Shown one piece after another: positions 54,818-64,000 of a stretch of 64,000 bases of DNA; positions within the stretch are counted from its first letter, which is position 1, and each line of letters opens with the position of its first letter. Made by a program: the position numbers and the translations under genes. The stretch comes from Martelella mediterranea DSM 17316 (lineage in GTDB: Bacteria; Pseudomonadota; Alphaproteobacteria; Rhizobiales; Rhizobiaceae): the NCBI RefSeq assembly GCF_002043005.1, contig NZ_CP020330.1, positions 3,490,001 through 3,554,000 on the forward strand, read 5' to 3'. The notes beneath the pieces were generated by a model. That model was not told where the DNA came from. It saw only the letters and a list, made by a program, of their open reading frames with translations, and did no database searches.

Positions 54818-55686
54818 CAGATGCTGCCATCACCGCTGCACCCGTGCGCAAACCGTCAAACGCCGTGTTCCAGGCGCTTCGCCGCAACCGGTTCTCCTGG
54901 ATCGGCATCGGACTGCTTGCCGCGATCATCTTCGCCGCAATCTTCGCGCCGCTTCTTTCCCCCTACGATCCGCTGAAACAGCATATTCTCGACCGGCTGC
55001 AAGCGCCATCGTCGGAATTCTGGCTCGGCACCGACAGCTATGGCCGCGACGTGCTTTCGCGCCTGCTTTACGGCGCCCGGATTTCACTCTCCATTGGTTT
55101 CCTCTCGGTGATGGTCGCCATGGTGGTCGGATCGACCATCGGCATTCTGGCTGGCTATATCGGCGGCCTGTTCGACCAGCTTGTCATGGGCCTTGTCGAC
55201 GTGATGCTGTCGTTTCCGACGCTACTGCTGGGCCTGATGGTCGCCGCCATGCTGGGCGCCAGCTTCGAGAACCTGATCATCGCCATCGCGATCACCGAAA
55301 CCGCGCCCTTCGCCCGGATCGCCCGCGCGCCGACGATCGCGATCAAGCGCCGCGAATTCATCGATGCCGGCCGCTCGATGGGTTTTACGCCGCTCCGGAT
55401 CATGGGCGTCCACGTGCTGCCCAACATCCTCTCGGATATCGTGGTGGTCGCCTCGCTGTGGATGGCGTCGGCGATCCGCACCGAGGCCTCGCTCGCCTTC
55501 ATCGGCCTCGGCGTACGCCCGCCGACGCCCACCTGGGGCGGCATGATCCGTGAGGGCTTCGACAACATTCTTAACGCCTGGTGGCTGGTGGTGTTTCCCT
55601 CGATCGCCATTCTCCTGACAGTGCTCGCGCTCAACATTCTCGGCGACGCGCTTCGCGATGCCATAGACCCCAAGACGAGGAGCTAG
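54814..55686 (+). CDS. ABC transporter permease, DppC type
   Basis: 290 residues. It has an N-terminal OppC-like segment with a first helix near 28-48, then LGTDSYGRDVLSRLLYGARI, which is diagnostic for DppC/OppC. The coupling loop is EFIDAGRSMGFTPLRIMGVH and the end LNILGDALRDAIDPK is typical. It heterodimerises with the preceding permease. Confidence 0.94.
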   Translation: MTDAAITAAPVRKPSNAVFQALRRNRFSWIGIGLLAAIIFAAIFAPLLSPYDPLKQHILDRLQAPSSEFWLGTDSYGRDVLSRLLYGARISLSIGFLSVMVAMVVGSTIGILAGYIGGLFDQLVMGLVDVMLSFPTLLLGLMVAAMLGASFENLIIAIAITETAPFARIARAPTIAIKRREFIDAGRSMGFTPLRIMGVHVLPNILSDIVVVASLWMASAIRTEASLAFIGLGVRPPTPTWGGMIREGFDNILNAWWLVVFPSIAILLTVLALNILGDALRDAIDPKTRS

Positions 55687-55688
55687 TC

Positions 55689-57542
<1,854 letters not shown>

Positions 57543-57582
57543 GGTTCACGCCGGCGGTGGTCAGCAAGTGGCTCCTCGCCGC

Positions 57583-57790
57583 GTTACTAGGCGCCCCTTC
57601 GGCAATCTTGTGCCGCAAACCAATCCCGTCGAGCGCGTCAATGGCGCGATCGAGCGGCGGATCGAACTCGTCTGCACGTCCCCAATCATAGAACGATCGC
57701 CCAGTTGATCGGCGCATTCCGCTCGTACGACCGGGTCGTCCAGCGGTCCCGCCATATGACGCGATACCGTCTGCCCATCCACCATGGCTC
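57583..57790 (+). pseudogene. Decayed IS256-family transposase C-terminal fragment
   Basis: One frame gives PQTNPVERVNGAIERRIELV (57613 on), matching the SNPLERLNGEIKRR motif near the end of IS256-type transposases; after a frameshift near 57680 another frame continues TIAQLIGAFRSYDRVVQRSR followed by HMTRY, matching the final RLIGALLLEQNDEWxxQRRYM block. The upstream two thirds are gone and no inverted repeats were recognised. In the rest of the 448-base gap (57543-57990) I see only a short stem CCCTCC/GGAGGG (57935-57940/57945-57950) and the SD of the next gene. Confidence 0.7.
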
Positions 57791-57990
57791 GACCGCATGC
57801 GCCCCGAATTGAAAAGTGCTCTCTGGCACCAGGGCCGGCGACTTACGGCAGAACCGCGTTCGATCACCCATCCGAATGCACTTGTATTTTTAGTTTAACA
57901 GATGTATCCAATCTTTGGCCGTTGGGCGTTTCGCCCCTCCGCCAGGAGGGTCGCCCGTAAGAGCGGCGAACACGATCGGGAGGAAAATCG

Positions 57991-58935
57991 ATGAAGAAAC
58001 TCACCGCTTTGCTGGCGGGACTGGCTATTGCCATGCCGCTGGCCGCTGCTGCGCAGGACGCAGCCGGGACCGCCACGAAGGACAGCTACCGCTTTCTTAT
58101 CGTGCCGAAGGTCGTCCATCCGTGGTTCGACAAGGTCAATGACGGCGCGCAGATGGCCGCCGAAGCGCTGAAGGCGCAGACCGGCGCGGATATCGAGATC
58201 GTCTACTCAGCACCGCAGACGGCGGACGTCGTTCAGCAGGTCCAGATCGTGGAAAGCGCGATCTCGACACGGCCCGACGGCATCGCAATCGACCTGCTCG
58301 ACCCGTCGGGCAATCGCGGGTCGCTCGAAGCAGCCCAGAGCCAGGACATTCCGCTGGTCATCTTCGACTCGATCCCGCCGGAAGGCATGGCGATCCCCTA
58401 TATCGGCTCGGATTTCTGCGAACAGGCCAAGATCGCCTCGCGGCGGCTGGTCGAGGTGCTCGGCGGCGAAGGCGAAGTCGCAATCATGATGGGCGTGCCC
58501 ACGGCGCCGAACCATTCGATCCGCGCCGAGTGCCACCGCGAGGTCTTTGCCGAGCATGAAGGCATCAAGGTTGTTGCCGAAGGCATCGACAATGACAGCA
58601 TCGAGATCGCACAGCAGCAGGCCGCCGCAATCATGCAGGCCCATCCGAACCTGAAGGGCTGGGTCGCCTCGGACGCCGCCGGTCCGATCGGCATCGGACA
58701 GGCGATCATCGAAGCCGGAAAGCAGGATCAGGTCACGCTCGTCGGCCTCGACAACCTGCCGGAAATGCTGGACATGATCCGTTCGGGCGTCGCCGACAGC
58801 TCGTCGGCTTCGCAGCCCGAGCTTCAGGGCTACTGGTCGGTCATGCTGCTCTGGGCACAGGCTACCGGCGCGCCGGTTCCGCAATATCTCGATACCGGCA
58901 ATGCGTTCCTGACCAAGGACAATGTGGACGGCTGA
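57991..58935 (+). CDS. Sugar ABC transporter substrate-binding protein (ribose/periplasmic-binding protein type)
   Basis: 314 residues. Signal peptide MKKLTALLAGLAIAMPLAAA with cleavage after AAAAQ. The mature part has the two-lobe type I binding-protein pattern: FLIVPKVVHPWFDKVNDGAQ, VQQVQIVESAISTRPDGIAI, and HPNLKGWVASD plus LVGLDNLPEMLDMI in the second lobe. GGGAGG lies eight bases before ATG. It is the first gene of the kinase-linked operon and probably binds a small polyol, ketose or sugar. Confidence 0.92.
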   Translation: MKKLTALLAGLAIAMPLAAAAQDAAGTATKDSYRFLIVPKVVHPWFDKVNDGAQMAAEALKAQTGADIEIVYSAPQTADVVQQVQIVESAISTRPDGIAIDLLDPSGNRGSLEAAQSQDIPLVIFDSIPPEGMAIPYIGSDFCEQAKIASRRLVEVLGGEGEVAIMMGVPTAPNHSIRAECHREVFAEHEGIKVVAEGIDNDSIEIAQQQAAAIMQAHPNLKGWVASDAAGPIGIGQAIIEAGKQDQVTLVGLDNLPEMLDMIRSGVADSSSASQPELQGYWSVMLLWAQATGAPVPQYLDTGNAFLTKDNVDG

Positions 58936-58945
58936 GCCGTTTGCC

Positions 58946-58994
58946 GCGGCCGGCATTGCGCCGGCCGCATTCTCCGGGCCGCGGATGCGGCCCG
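58946..58994 (+). promoter_or_regulatory. Tandem stem-loops between binding protein and ATPase genes
   Basis: First stem GCGGCCGGC/GCCGGCCGC (58946-58954/58960-58968), second CGGGCCGC/GCGGCCCG (58975-58982/58987-58994). There is no T run. Such intercistronic stems usually protect the upstream message and lower expression of the downstream membrane components. Confidence 0.55.
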
Positions 58995-59048
58995 CGTTCC
59001 TTTCAATGCCACGCGATGGATTGATCGGAAACATGCTCAGGAGGACAC

Positions 59049-60578
59049 ATGACCTACCTCAAGGCACGCGGCCTTGGCAGGGTTTTTCCCGGCGTGACCG
59101 CGCTTGACGACGTCGATCTCGACATCGAACTGGGCCGGACCCACATTCTGGCTGGCGAAAACGGCGCCGGAAAATCCACGCTGGTCAAGATCCTGACCGG
59201 CTCCGACCGTGCCACCACCGGCACGATCGAGATCGACGGCAAGGACCCTGCCCATCATCCGGATCTCTTTCGCAACATTGCCTATGTGCCGCAGGAACTG
59301 TCGCTGTTCGCCGATGTCAGCGTGGCGGAAAACCTGTTCATGCCTTTCGATCGCACCGGCCACGGCCCGTTCGTGAACCGGCGGCGGATGGAACGGGAGG
59401 CGCAGACCTATCTCGACAGGTTCGGCATCGACGCAAGGCCGTCCGATCTCGTGCGCCACATATCGGTGCCCGACCAGCAGCTTCTGCAGATCGCCCGCGC
59501 CTCGACCAACAAGGACATGAAGGTCCTGATCCTGGACGAGCCGACCTCGGCCCTGACGGCACGCGAAGTGGCGCGGATATTCAAGGTGATCCGCGGTTTT
59601 CTGGACCGGGACCACGCGATCGTCTTCATCTCGCACAAGATGGAGGAAGTCTTCGAGATCGGCGACGACTACACCGTTCTGCGCAATGGCCGGAAGGTGG
59701 ATGCGGGCCGGATCGCCGATATCGACGAGACCGCGCTGATCCGGGCGATGTCCGGCCGCGAGGTTGCGATCGACGAGCACTTCCGGCCAAACTGCCCCGT
59801 CAGCGACACGATCATGACCGTCGAACACCTGTCGGGTCACATGTTCGATGACATCAGCTTCAGCCTGAAACGCGGCGAGATTCTCGGCTTTGCCGGACTG
59901 GTGGGCGCGGGCCGCTCGGAACTGATGCAGACCATCTTCGGCTTTCGCAAGGCATCGTCCGGCAAGGTCGAGGTCGAAGGCCGCAAATGGCGTCTGAACG
60001 ACACGGCCGCCTCGGTCAACGCCGGCATGCTCTATCTCTCCGAGGAACGCAAGCATCACGGAATTTTCCCGCTGCTCTCGCTGCGCGAAAATATCGGCAT
60101 CTCCGCATTGTCGCTCACCTCGGGCGCTGCCGGCATTGATTTCGGCAAGGAAAGCAAGCTCGTGCGCCGGGTGATCGACGACTACGACATCCAGGCATCG
60201 AGCCCCGGCCAGCGGATTTCCAACCTCTCCGGCGGCAACCAGCAAAAGGCGATCATCGGCCGGGCCATGGCGACGGCGCCGCGCATCCTGATCTTCGACG
60301 AGCCGACAAAGGGCATCGACATCCGCACCAAGGCGGAGATTTACCGGATCATGAGAGAGCTCGCCGAGGACGGCGTCGGCATCATCCTGATCTCATCGGA
60401 GATGACGGAACTGCGCCGTTGCGCAAGCCGGATCATCACCATGCATGGCGGCCGCATCACCGGCGATTTCGATGCCGCCGCCACCGATACCGAAACATTG
60501 GTTGGCGCGATCTTCGCGACCGGCGCCGGGTCTGAGGCACAGACCCCGAACGAGGCAGAGGCTTCCCATGTCAACTGA
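59049..60578 (+). CDS. Sugar ABC transporter ATP-binding protein (RbsA/MglA type, two ABC domains)
   Basis: 509 residues. Domain 1 has Walker A GENGAGKST and Walker B LILDEPTSAL, but its signature region reads HISVPDQQLLQIARA as usual for this subfamily. Domain 2 has the degenerate Walker A GLVGAGRSE, the signature LSGGNQQKAIIGRA and ILIFDEPTKGID. These asymmetries are normal for sugar importers of the ribose class. It overlaps the permease gene by 11 bases. Confidence 0.94.
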   Translation: MTYLKARGLGRVFPGVTALDDVDLDIELGRTHILAGENGAGKSTLVKILTGSDRATTGTIEIDGKDPAHHPDLFRNIAYVPQELSLFADVSVAENLFMPFDRTGHGPFVNRRRMEREAQTYLDRFGIDARPSDLVRHISVPDQQLLQIARASTNKDMKVLILDEPTSALTAREVARIFKVIRGFLDRDHAIVFISHKMEEVFEIGDDYTVLRNGRKVDAGRIADIDETALIRAMSGREVAIDEHFRPNCPVSDTIMTVEHLSGHMFDDISFSLKRGEILGFAGLVGAGRSELMQTIFGFRKASSGKVEVEGRKWRLNDTAASVNAGMLYLSEERKHHGIFPLLSLRENIGISALSLTSGAAGIDFGKESKLVRRVIDDYDIQASSPGQRISNLSGGNQQKAIIGRAMATAPRILIFDEPTKGIDIRTKAEIYRIMRELAEDGVGIILISSEMTELRRCASRIITMHGGRITGDFDAAATDTETLVGAIFATGAGSEAQTPNEAEASHVN

Positions 60579-61560
60579 CAAGACCACTCAAACACGCGCG
60601 CCATCGGCGCTTGCAATCCTGGTCCGCAATCCGCTCGCCGGCGTCTTCGTGGCGCTGGTCGTCATTTTCGCCATTTCGGCTTTGGTATCGCCCTACTTCC
60701 TGTCGGGCTACAACATGTCGGTAATCGCGCGCGGCCTGGCCTTTGTCGGACTGGTCACCATCGCGCAATCGTCGCTGATGATTTTGGGCGAGCTCGATCT
60801 GTCGCTTGGAACCATCGGCGGCCTGTGCGGCGTGGTTTCCGGCATGCTGATGGTGCAGGCCGGCCTCCCCTGGGGCATGGCCCTGGTTCTGGCGCTGGCG
60901 CTGGGCATGGCGCTCGGTTTCCTGAACGGCTTCCTGGTCACGACACTCGGCCTGCATTCGCTGGTGCTGACGATCGGTACGGCAGGCATTTACGGCGGCG
61001 CGATTCTCGTCCTGACCAAGGGCGTCGCAATCACCGGCATTCCGCAGGGCATCCAGTTCCTCGGCCGGGGCGATGTCTTCGGCCTTCCGGTGCCCTTCCT
61101 CATCATGCTGGTCGTGCTGGTCATCGCGTTGTTCCTGACGATGAAGACGTCGATGGGCCGTTACATGTATGCCATCGGCAACAATGCGGCGGCAGCCCGC
61201 ATGCTGGGCATTCGCGTTGACCGGATCCGGATTCTCGTCTTCACCTTCGCCGGCATGCTGTCCGCCCTTGCGGGCCTCCTGATGGTGGCGCGGCTTGGCA
61301 CCGCCCAGCCTTCGATCGGGCAGACCTGGGTGCTTGCCCCGATCGCGGCGGCGGTCATCGGCGGGGTAGCGACGACAGGCGGCGTCGGCTCGCCGCTCGG
61401 CGCGATCTTCGGCGCCTGCATCATCGCCATCATCGAGAACATCATTGTCCTGTTCGGCGTCTCGCCCTATTGGCAGGGCGTCGTGTCCGGTGCCATCGTG
61501 GTGATCGCGATCTCGTTCGATGCGATCTCCCGCCGCTATCTTCGCCGCGACGGCGCATGA
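60568..61560 (+). CDS. Sugar ABC transporter permease (RbsC type)
   Basis: 330 residues with about nine membrane helices. Family features: SPYFLSGYNMSVIARG, VTIAQSSLMILGELDLSLGT (the conserved G-x-DLS-x-G loop), GFLNGFLVTTLGLHSLVLTI, and YAIGNNAAAARMLGIRVDRI. ATG 60568 lies inside the end of the ATPase gene. It forms a homodimeric pore in this class of importer. The kinase gene follows after 20 bases. Confidence 0.93.
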   Translation: MSTDKTTQTRAPSALAILVRNPLAGVFVALVVIFAISALVSPYFLSGYNMSVIARGLAFVGLVTIAQSSLMILGELDLSLGTIGGLCGVVSGMLMVQAGLPWGMALVLALALGMALGFLNGFLVTTLGLHSLVLTIGTAGIYGGAILVLTKGVAITGIPQGIQFLGRGDVFGLPVPFLIMLVVLVIALFLTMKTSMGRYMYAIGNNAAAARMLGIRVDRIRILVFTFAGMLSALAGLLMVARLGTAQPSIGQTWVLAPIAAAVIGGVATTGGVGSPLGAIFGACIIAIIENIIVLFGVSPYWQGVVSGAIVVIAISFDAISRRYLRRDGA

Positions 61561-61580
61561 ACTGACAAAGTGGAATTCAA

Positions 61581-63341
61581 ATGACCAAGACCAAGAAACT
61601 CATCAACGCGCCCGAAGATATCATCCCGCAACTCATCTCCGGCATGGTGGCGGCGCATCCTGACATGCTGACGCGCGAAGGCGGCACGGGCCGCGCCATC
61701 GTCGCCGTGGACGGTCCGCGTGACGGCAAGGTGGGCGTCGTTGTCGGCGGCGGTTCCGGGCACGAGCCCGCCTTCGCCGGCTATGTGGGGCGCGGCCTTG
61801 CCGATGCGGCCGCGGTCGGCAACATCTTTGCCTCTCCCTCTCCCGAACAGATCCTCGACGCCGCCCGGGCGGCCGACGGCGGAGCGGGCGTGGTTTTCCT
61901 TTATGGCAACTACACCGGCGACGTGATGAATTTCACGATGGCCGCGGAGGAGCTTGAAGCCTCGGGCACGCAGGTGCGCCAGGTGCAGGTCGCAGACGAC
62001 GTCGCCTCCGCGCCGAAGGAACGGCGCGCGGAGCGACGCGGCATTGCCGGCGATTTCTTCGTGTTCAAGATCGCGGGGGCTGCGGCCGATCTGGGCGAGC
62101 CGCTCGCGCGGGTCGAGGCGCTGGCCCAGAAGGCCAATGACGCAACGCTTTCAATGGGCGTAGCACTCGGCGCCTGCTCCCTGCCTCAGACCGGCAAGCC
62201 GAATTTCGAGATCGGCGACGACGAGATGGAAATCGGCATGGGCCTGCACGGCGAGCCGGGCGTCCGCCGCGAGAAGCTGGCGCCGGCCGATACGGTGACG
62301 GACGAACTGATGGACACGATCCTCAGCGAAATGGCCCCCGCCAAGGGGGACCGCGTCGCCGTGCTCGTCAACGGGCTGGGCTCGACCTCACTGGTCGAAC
62401 TCTACATCATCTTCGACCGGCTCAAGCATATCCTGGACGAAAGAGGCATCGAGATCCATCATTCATGGGTGGGCGAATATGCCACCTCGCTGGAAATGGC
62501 GGGCGCGTCGATCACGCTGATGAAGCTGGACGACGAACTGACGCGGCTTCTGGACCATCCCTGCCGGACGCCGGCCCTGACGGTCGGAGCCATCGAGGGC
62601 GCCGCGGCAAGCAGCGCCCGCTCGGCAAGAAGAACGGCCCAGGCTGGGGACACGCCTGCCAAGGCGAAAGTCGCAGCCAATCTGAAGCGCGAAGGGATCA
62701 TTACGCCCGAAATCTTCCGCGCCATGATGCAGCGGGCCGGCGACGAGATCATTGCCGAGCGCGACTGGCTGTCCGAACTCGACGGCGTCATCGGTGACGG
62801 CGATCACGGCGTGACCATGGAAATCGGCTGGAAGGCCGTTCAGGGCGCGCTCGCCAATGCCGAGGAAGACGAGACCATCGAGGGAAGCTGCAAGCGCATG
62901 GCCAAGGCCTTTCTCGATGCCGTGGGCGCCTCCTCCGGCCCGCTCTACGCCACCGCCTTCCTGCGCGCCGGCGCGGCGGTCAGCGACCGGCTGAACCTTG
63001 ATGCCGAGGCGCTGGCGGCATGGCTTGCCGCCGCACTTCAGGGCGTGCGCGACCGGGGCCGCGCGGAACCGGGCGACAAGACCATGATCGACGCCTGGGT
63101 GCCGGCGGTCGAACGCGCGCAGCAGGCCGCCGCCAATGGATCGGAGCTCGATGTCGTCAATGCCGCCCGCGACGGCGCGGAGGCCGGCATGAAGGCGACG
63201 GCCGATCTGGAATCCCGCCGTGGCCGTTCGGCCAAGCTTGGCGCGCGTTCCAAGGGCCATATCGACCCGGGCGCGGCATCGACATGGGTCACGCTGCGCG
63301 CAATGGCCGCCGCTCTGGCAGAGGCTCGCGCGACCTCTTGA
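61581..63341 (+). CDS. Dihydroxyacetone kinase family protein (DhaK-DhaL fusion), possible tetrulose kinase
   Basis: 586 residues. The N-terminal DhaK domain (about 1-335) has GGGSGHEPAFAGYVG, LYGNYTGDVMNFTMA and EIGMGLHGEPG with the substrate-binding His. The C-terminal DhaL ATP-binding domain (about 370-580) has the Mg-ligand loop IGDGDHGVTM and ASSGPLYATAFL. Single-chain DhaK-DhaL enzymes use ATP and phosphorylate dihydroxyacetone or, in some catabolic loci, erythrulose. Its place at the end of a sugar importer operon and next to an EryD-like regulator favours an imported small ketose or polyol; this is inference. Confidence 0.88.
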   Translation: MTKTKKLINAPEDIIPQLISGMVAAHPDMLTREGGTGRAIVAVDGPRDGKVGVVVGGGSGHEPAFAGYVGRGLADAAAVGNIFASPSPEQILDAARAADGGAGVVFLYGNYTGDVMNFTMAAEELEASGTQVRQVQVADDVASAPKERRAERRGIAGDFFVFKIAGAAADLGEPLARVEALAQKANDATLSMGVALGACSLPQTGKPNFEIGDDEMEIGMGLHGEPGVRREKLAPADTVTDELMDTILSEMAPAKGDRVAVLVNGLGSTSLVELYIIFDRLKHILDERGIEIHHSWVGEYATSLEMAGASITLMKLDDELTRLLDHPCRTPALTVGAIEGAAASSARSARRTAQAGDTPAKAKVAANLKREGIITPEIFRAMMQRAGDEIIAERDWLSELDGVIGDGDHGVTMEIGWKAVQGALANAEEDETIEGSCKRMAKAFLDAVGASSGPLYATAFLRAGAAVSDRLNLDAEALAAWLAAALQGVRDRGRAEPGDKTMIDAWVPAVERAQQAAANGSELDVVNAARDGAEAGMKATADLESRRGRSAKLGARSKGHIDPGAASTWVTLRAMAAALAEARATS

Positions 63342-63344
63342 AAT

Positions 63345-64000
63345 CTACCGTGGCCCGGCCATCAGCGCACGGGCCACGGCCTCGTTCGTGGCAAGCCGAT
63401 TGACGTAGCCGCCGCGCAGGATCGCCCGGATGATCTGCACCTTCTCGATGCCGCCGGACACCAGCATGGACATCGGCTTGAGCTTCATCTTCTCGGGGCT
63501 GAGCGCCATGATCGAATCATTCAGGAAATGATCGACCGGCTGACCCTGGGAATCAAGGAAACAGCCCAGAAATTCGCCAACCGCGCCGCGTTTCAGGATC
63601 TCGTCCAGATTGTCCTTCACCACCCTGATCTGCGTCAGCGTCGTGTCCTCGGCGAGCCAGCCGCAGGACGCGATGCCGAGATCGGCGATCTCGGTGCGCG
63701 CCAGTACGTCCGTCAACTCGTCAATCAGGAGCAGCGCTTCGCGGCTTTCGGGCGAGGCGCAATAGAGCGGGGCGGTCAGGTAATGGCATTCGACGCCCAG
63801 CTTGCGGGCAAGGCTCGTCGCCACCTCGAACGTGTTGGTGCCGGAGGAGCGCGTGGCGCCCCCGGTCAGGCCAACGACCCAGCTATTGGCATGCGGGCGC
63901 GCGTTGAGGCGGCGCACGGCGAAACTCAGCGTGCGGCCCGTCGCGATGCCGATGCCGAGATCGCGCCGTTCGATCAGGCCGCTGGCCATCGCGCCGGCCG
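63345..64000 (-). CDS. SorC/EryD-like sugar-binding transcriptional regulator (partial, N-terminus off the right edge)
   Basis: The visible 217 codons form the C-terminal effector-binding domain of SorC-family regulators: VVGLTGGATRSSGTNTFEVA, LLIDELTDVLARTEIADLGI, GEFLGCFLDSQGQPVDH and VSGGIEKVQIIRAILRGGYV. The helix-turn-helix lies beyond base 64000, so no start can be given. SorC proteins, including EryD of erythritol loci, respond to phosphorylated sugars, which fits the adjacent kinase. It converges on the kinase gene with three bases between stops and probably represses the importer-kinase operon. Confidence 0.88.
   Translation of the reverse strand, partial: AGAMASGLIERRDLGIGIATGRTLSFAVRRLNARPHANSWVVGLTGGATRSSGTNTFEVATSLARKLGVECHYLTAPLYCASPESREALLLIDELTDVLARTEIADLGIASCGWLAEDTTLTQIRVVKDNLDEILKRGAVGEFLGCFLDSQGQPVDHFLNDSIMALSPEKMKLKPMSMLVSGGIEKVQIIRAILRGGYVNRLATNEAVARALMAGPR

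Overview
The window looks like a stretch of chromosome (or a large replicon carrying core genes) from a high-GC alphaproteobacterium, most likely a member of the Rhizobiales/Hyphomicrobiales. The reasons are: the core gene order SDR-uvrC-pgsA-moaD-moaE and serS-surE-pcm-LysM/M23; an ArsR-methyltransferase fusion next to metF; an Omp25/31-type porin; many ABC importers with LysR regulators; and short palindromic intergenic elements that look like those scattered through rhizobial genomes. The genus cannot be fixed from sequence alone. Nearly all DNA is coding, genes are packed with ATGA and TAATG junctions, and no tRNA, rRNA, CRISPR array or prophage was seen.

Layout. 0-4 kb: the end of a sugar importer (Tat-exported binding protein, cut by the window edge), a divergent LysR regulator and a sulfatase. 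4-6 kb: a PAS-GGDEF-EAL protein. 6-13 kb: an RND efflux pump (adaptor plus permease) followed by its probable two-component system, with a MipA-like outer-membrane protein behind it; 10-bp direct repeats typical of OmpR-class sites lie before the pump and before the mipA/SDR pair. 13.9-15 kb: an SDR-fold protein lacking its catalytic residues and a leftover response-regulator tail. 15-19 kb: a HAD-DAO operon facing two tandem LysR genes, the second broken by an in-frame amber codon. 19-26 kb: a GlpD-like oxidase, a complete polar amino acid-type ABC importer and a TMADH/DgcA-like flavoprotein, together a candidate pathway for an N-methylated or amine compound. 26-28 kb: an unrecognised membrane-anchored protein bracketed by 71-bp direct repeats copied from the end of the neighbouring Nudix gene. 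28-47 kb: mostly housekeeping (rlmJ, GSTs, porin, uvrC, pgsA, moaDE, ndk, ABC-F, metF with its regulator, pcm, surE, serS).

47-57.5 kb: a family-5 (dipeptide/opine-type) ABC importer wrapped around a multi-subunit flavin/iron-sulfur dehydrogenase of the opine oxidase/HcnABC type, with a LysR gene inside it. 57.6-57.8 kb: a decayed IS256-type transposase tail. 58-64 kb: a ribose-class sugar importer, a DhaK-DhaL kinase and a SorC/EryD-like regulator that runs off the right edge, suggesting catabolism of a small polyol or ketose such as a tetritol or tetrulose.

The window is therefore a housekeeping core flanked by four or five uptake-plus-oxidation catabolic modules. I see no obvious defence or mobile system. 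The least explained items are the 531-residue repeat-flanked protein, the catalytically dead SDR, the amber-interrupted LysR gene, and the substrates of the two flavoprotein/importer clusters.
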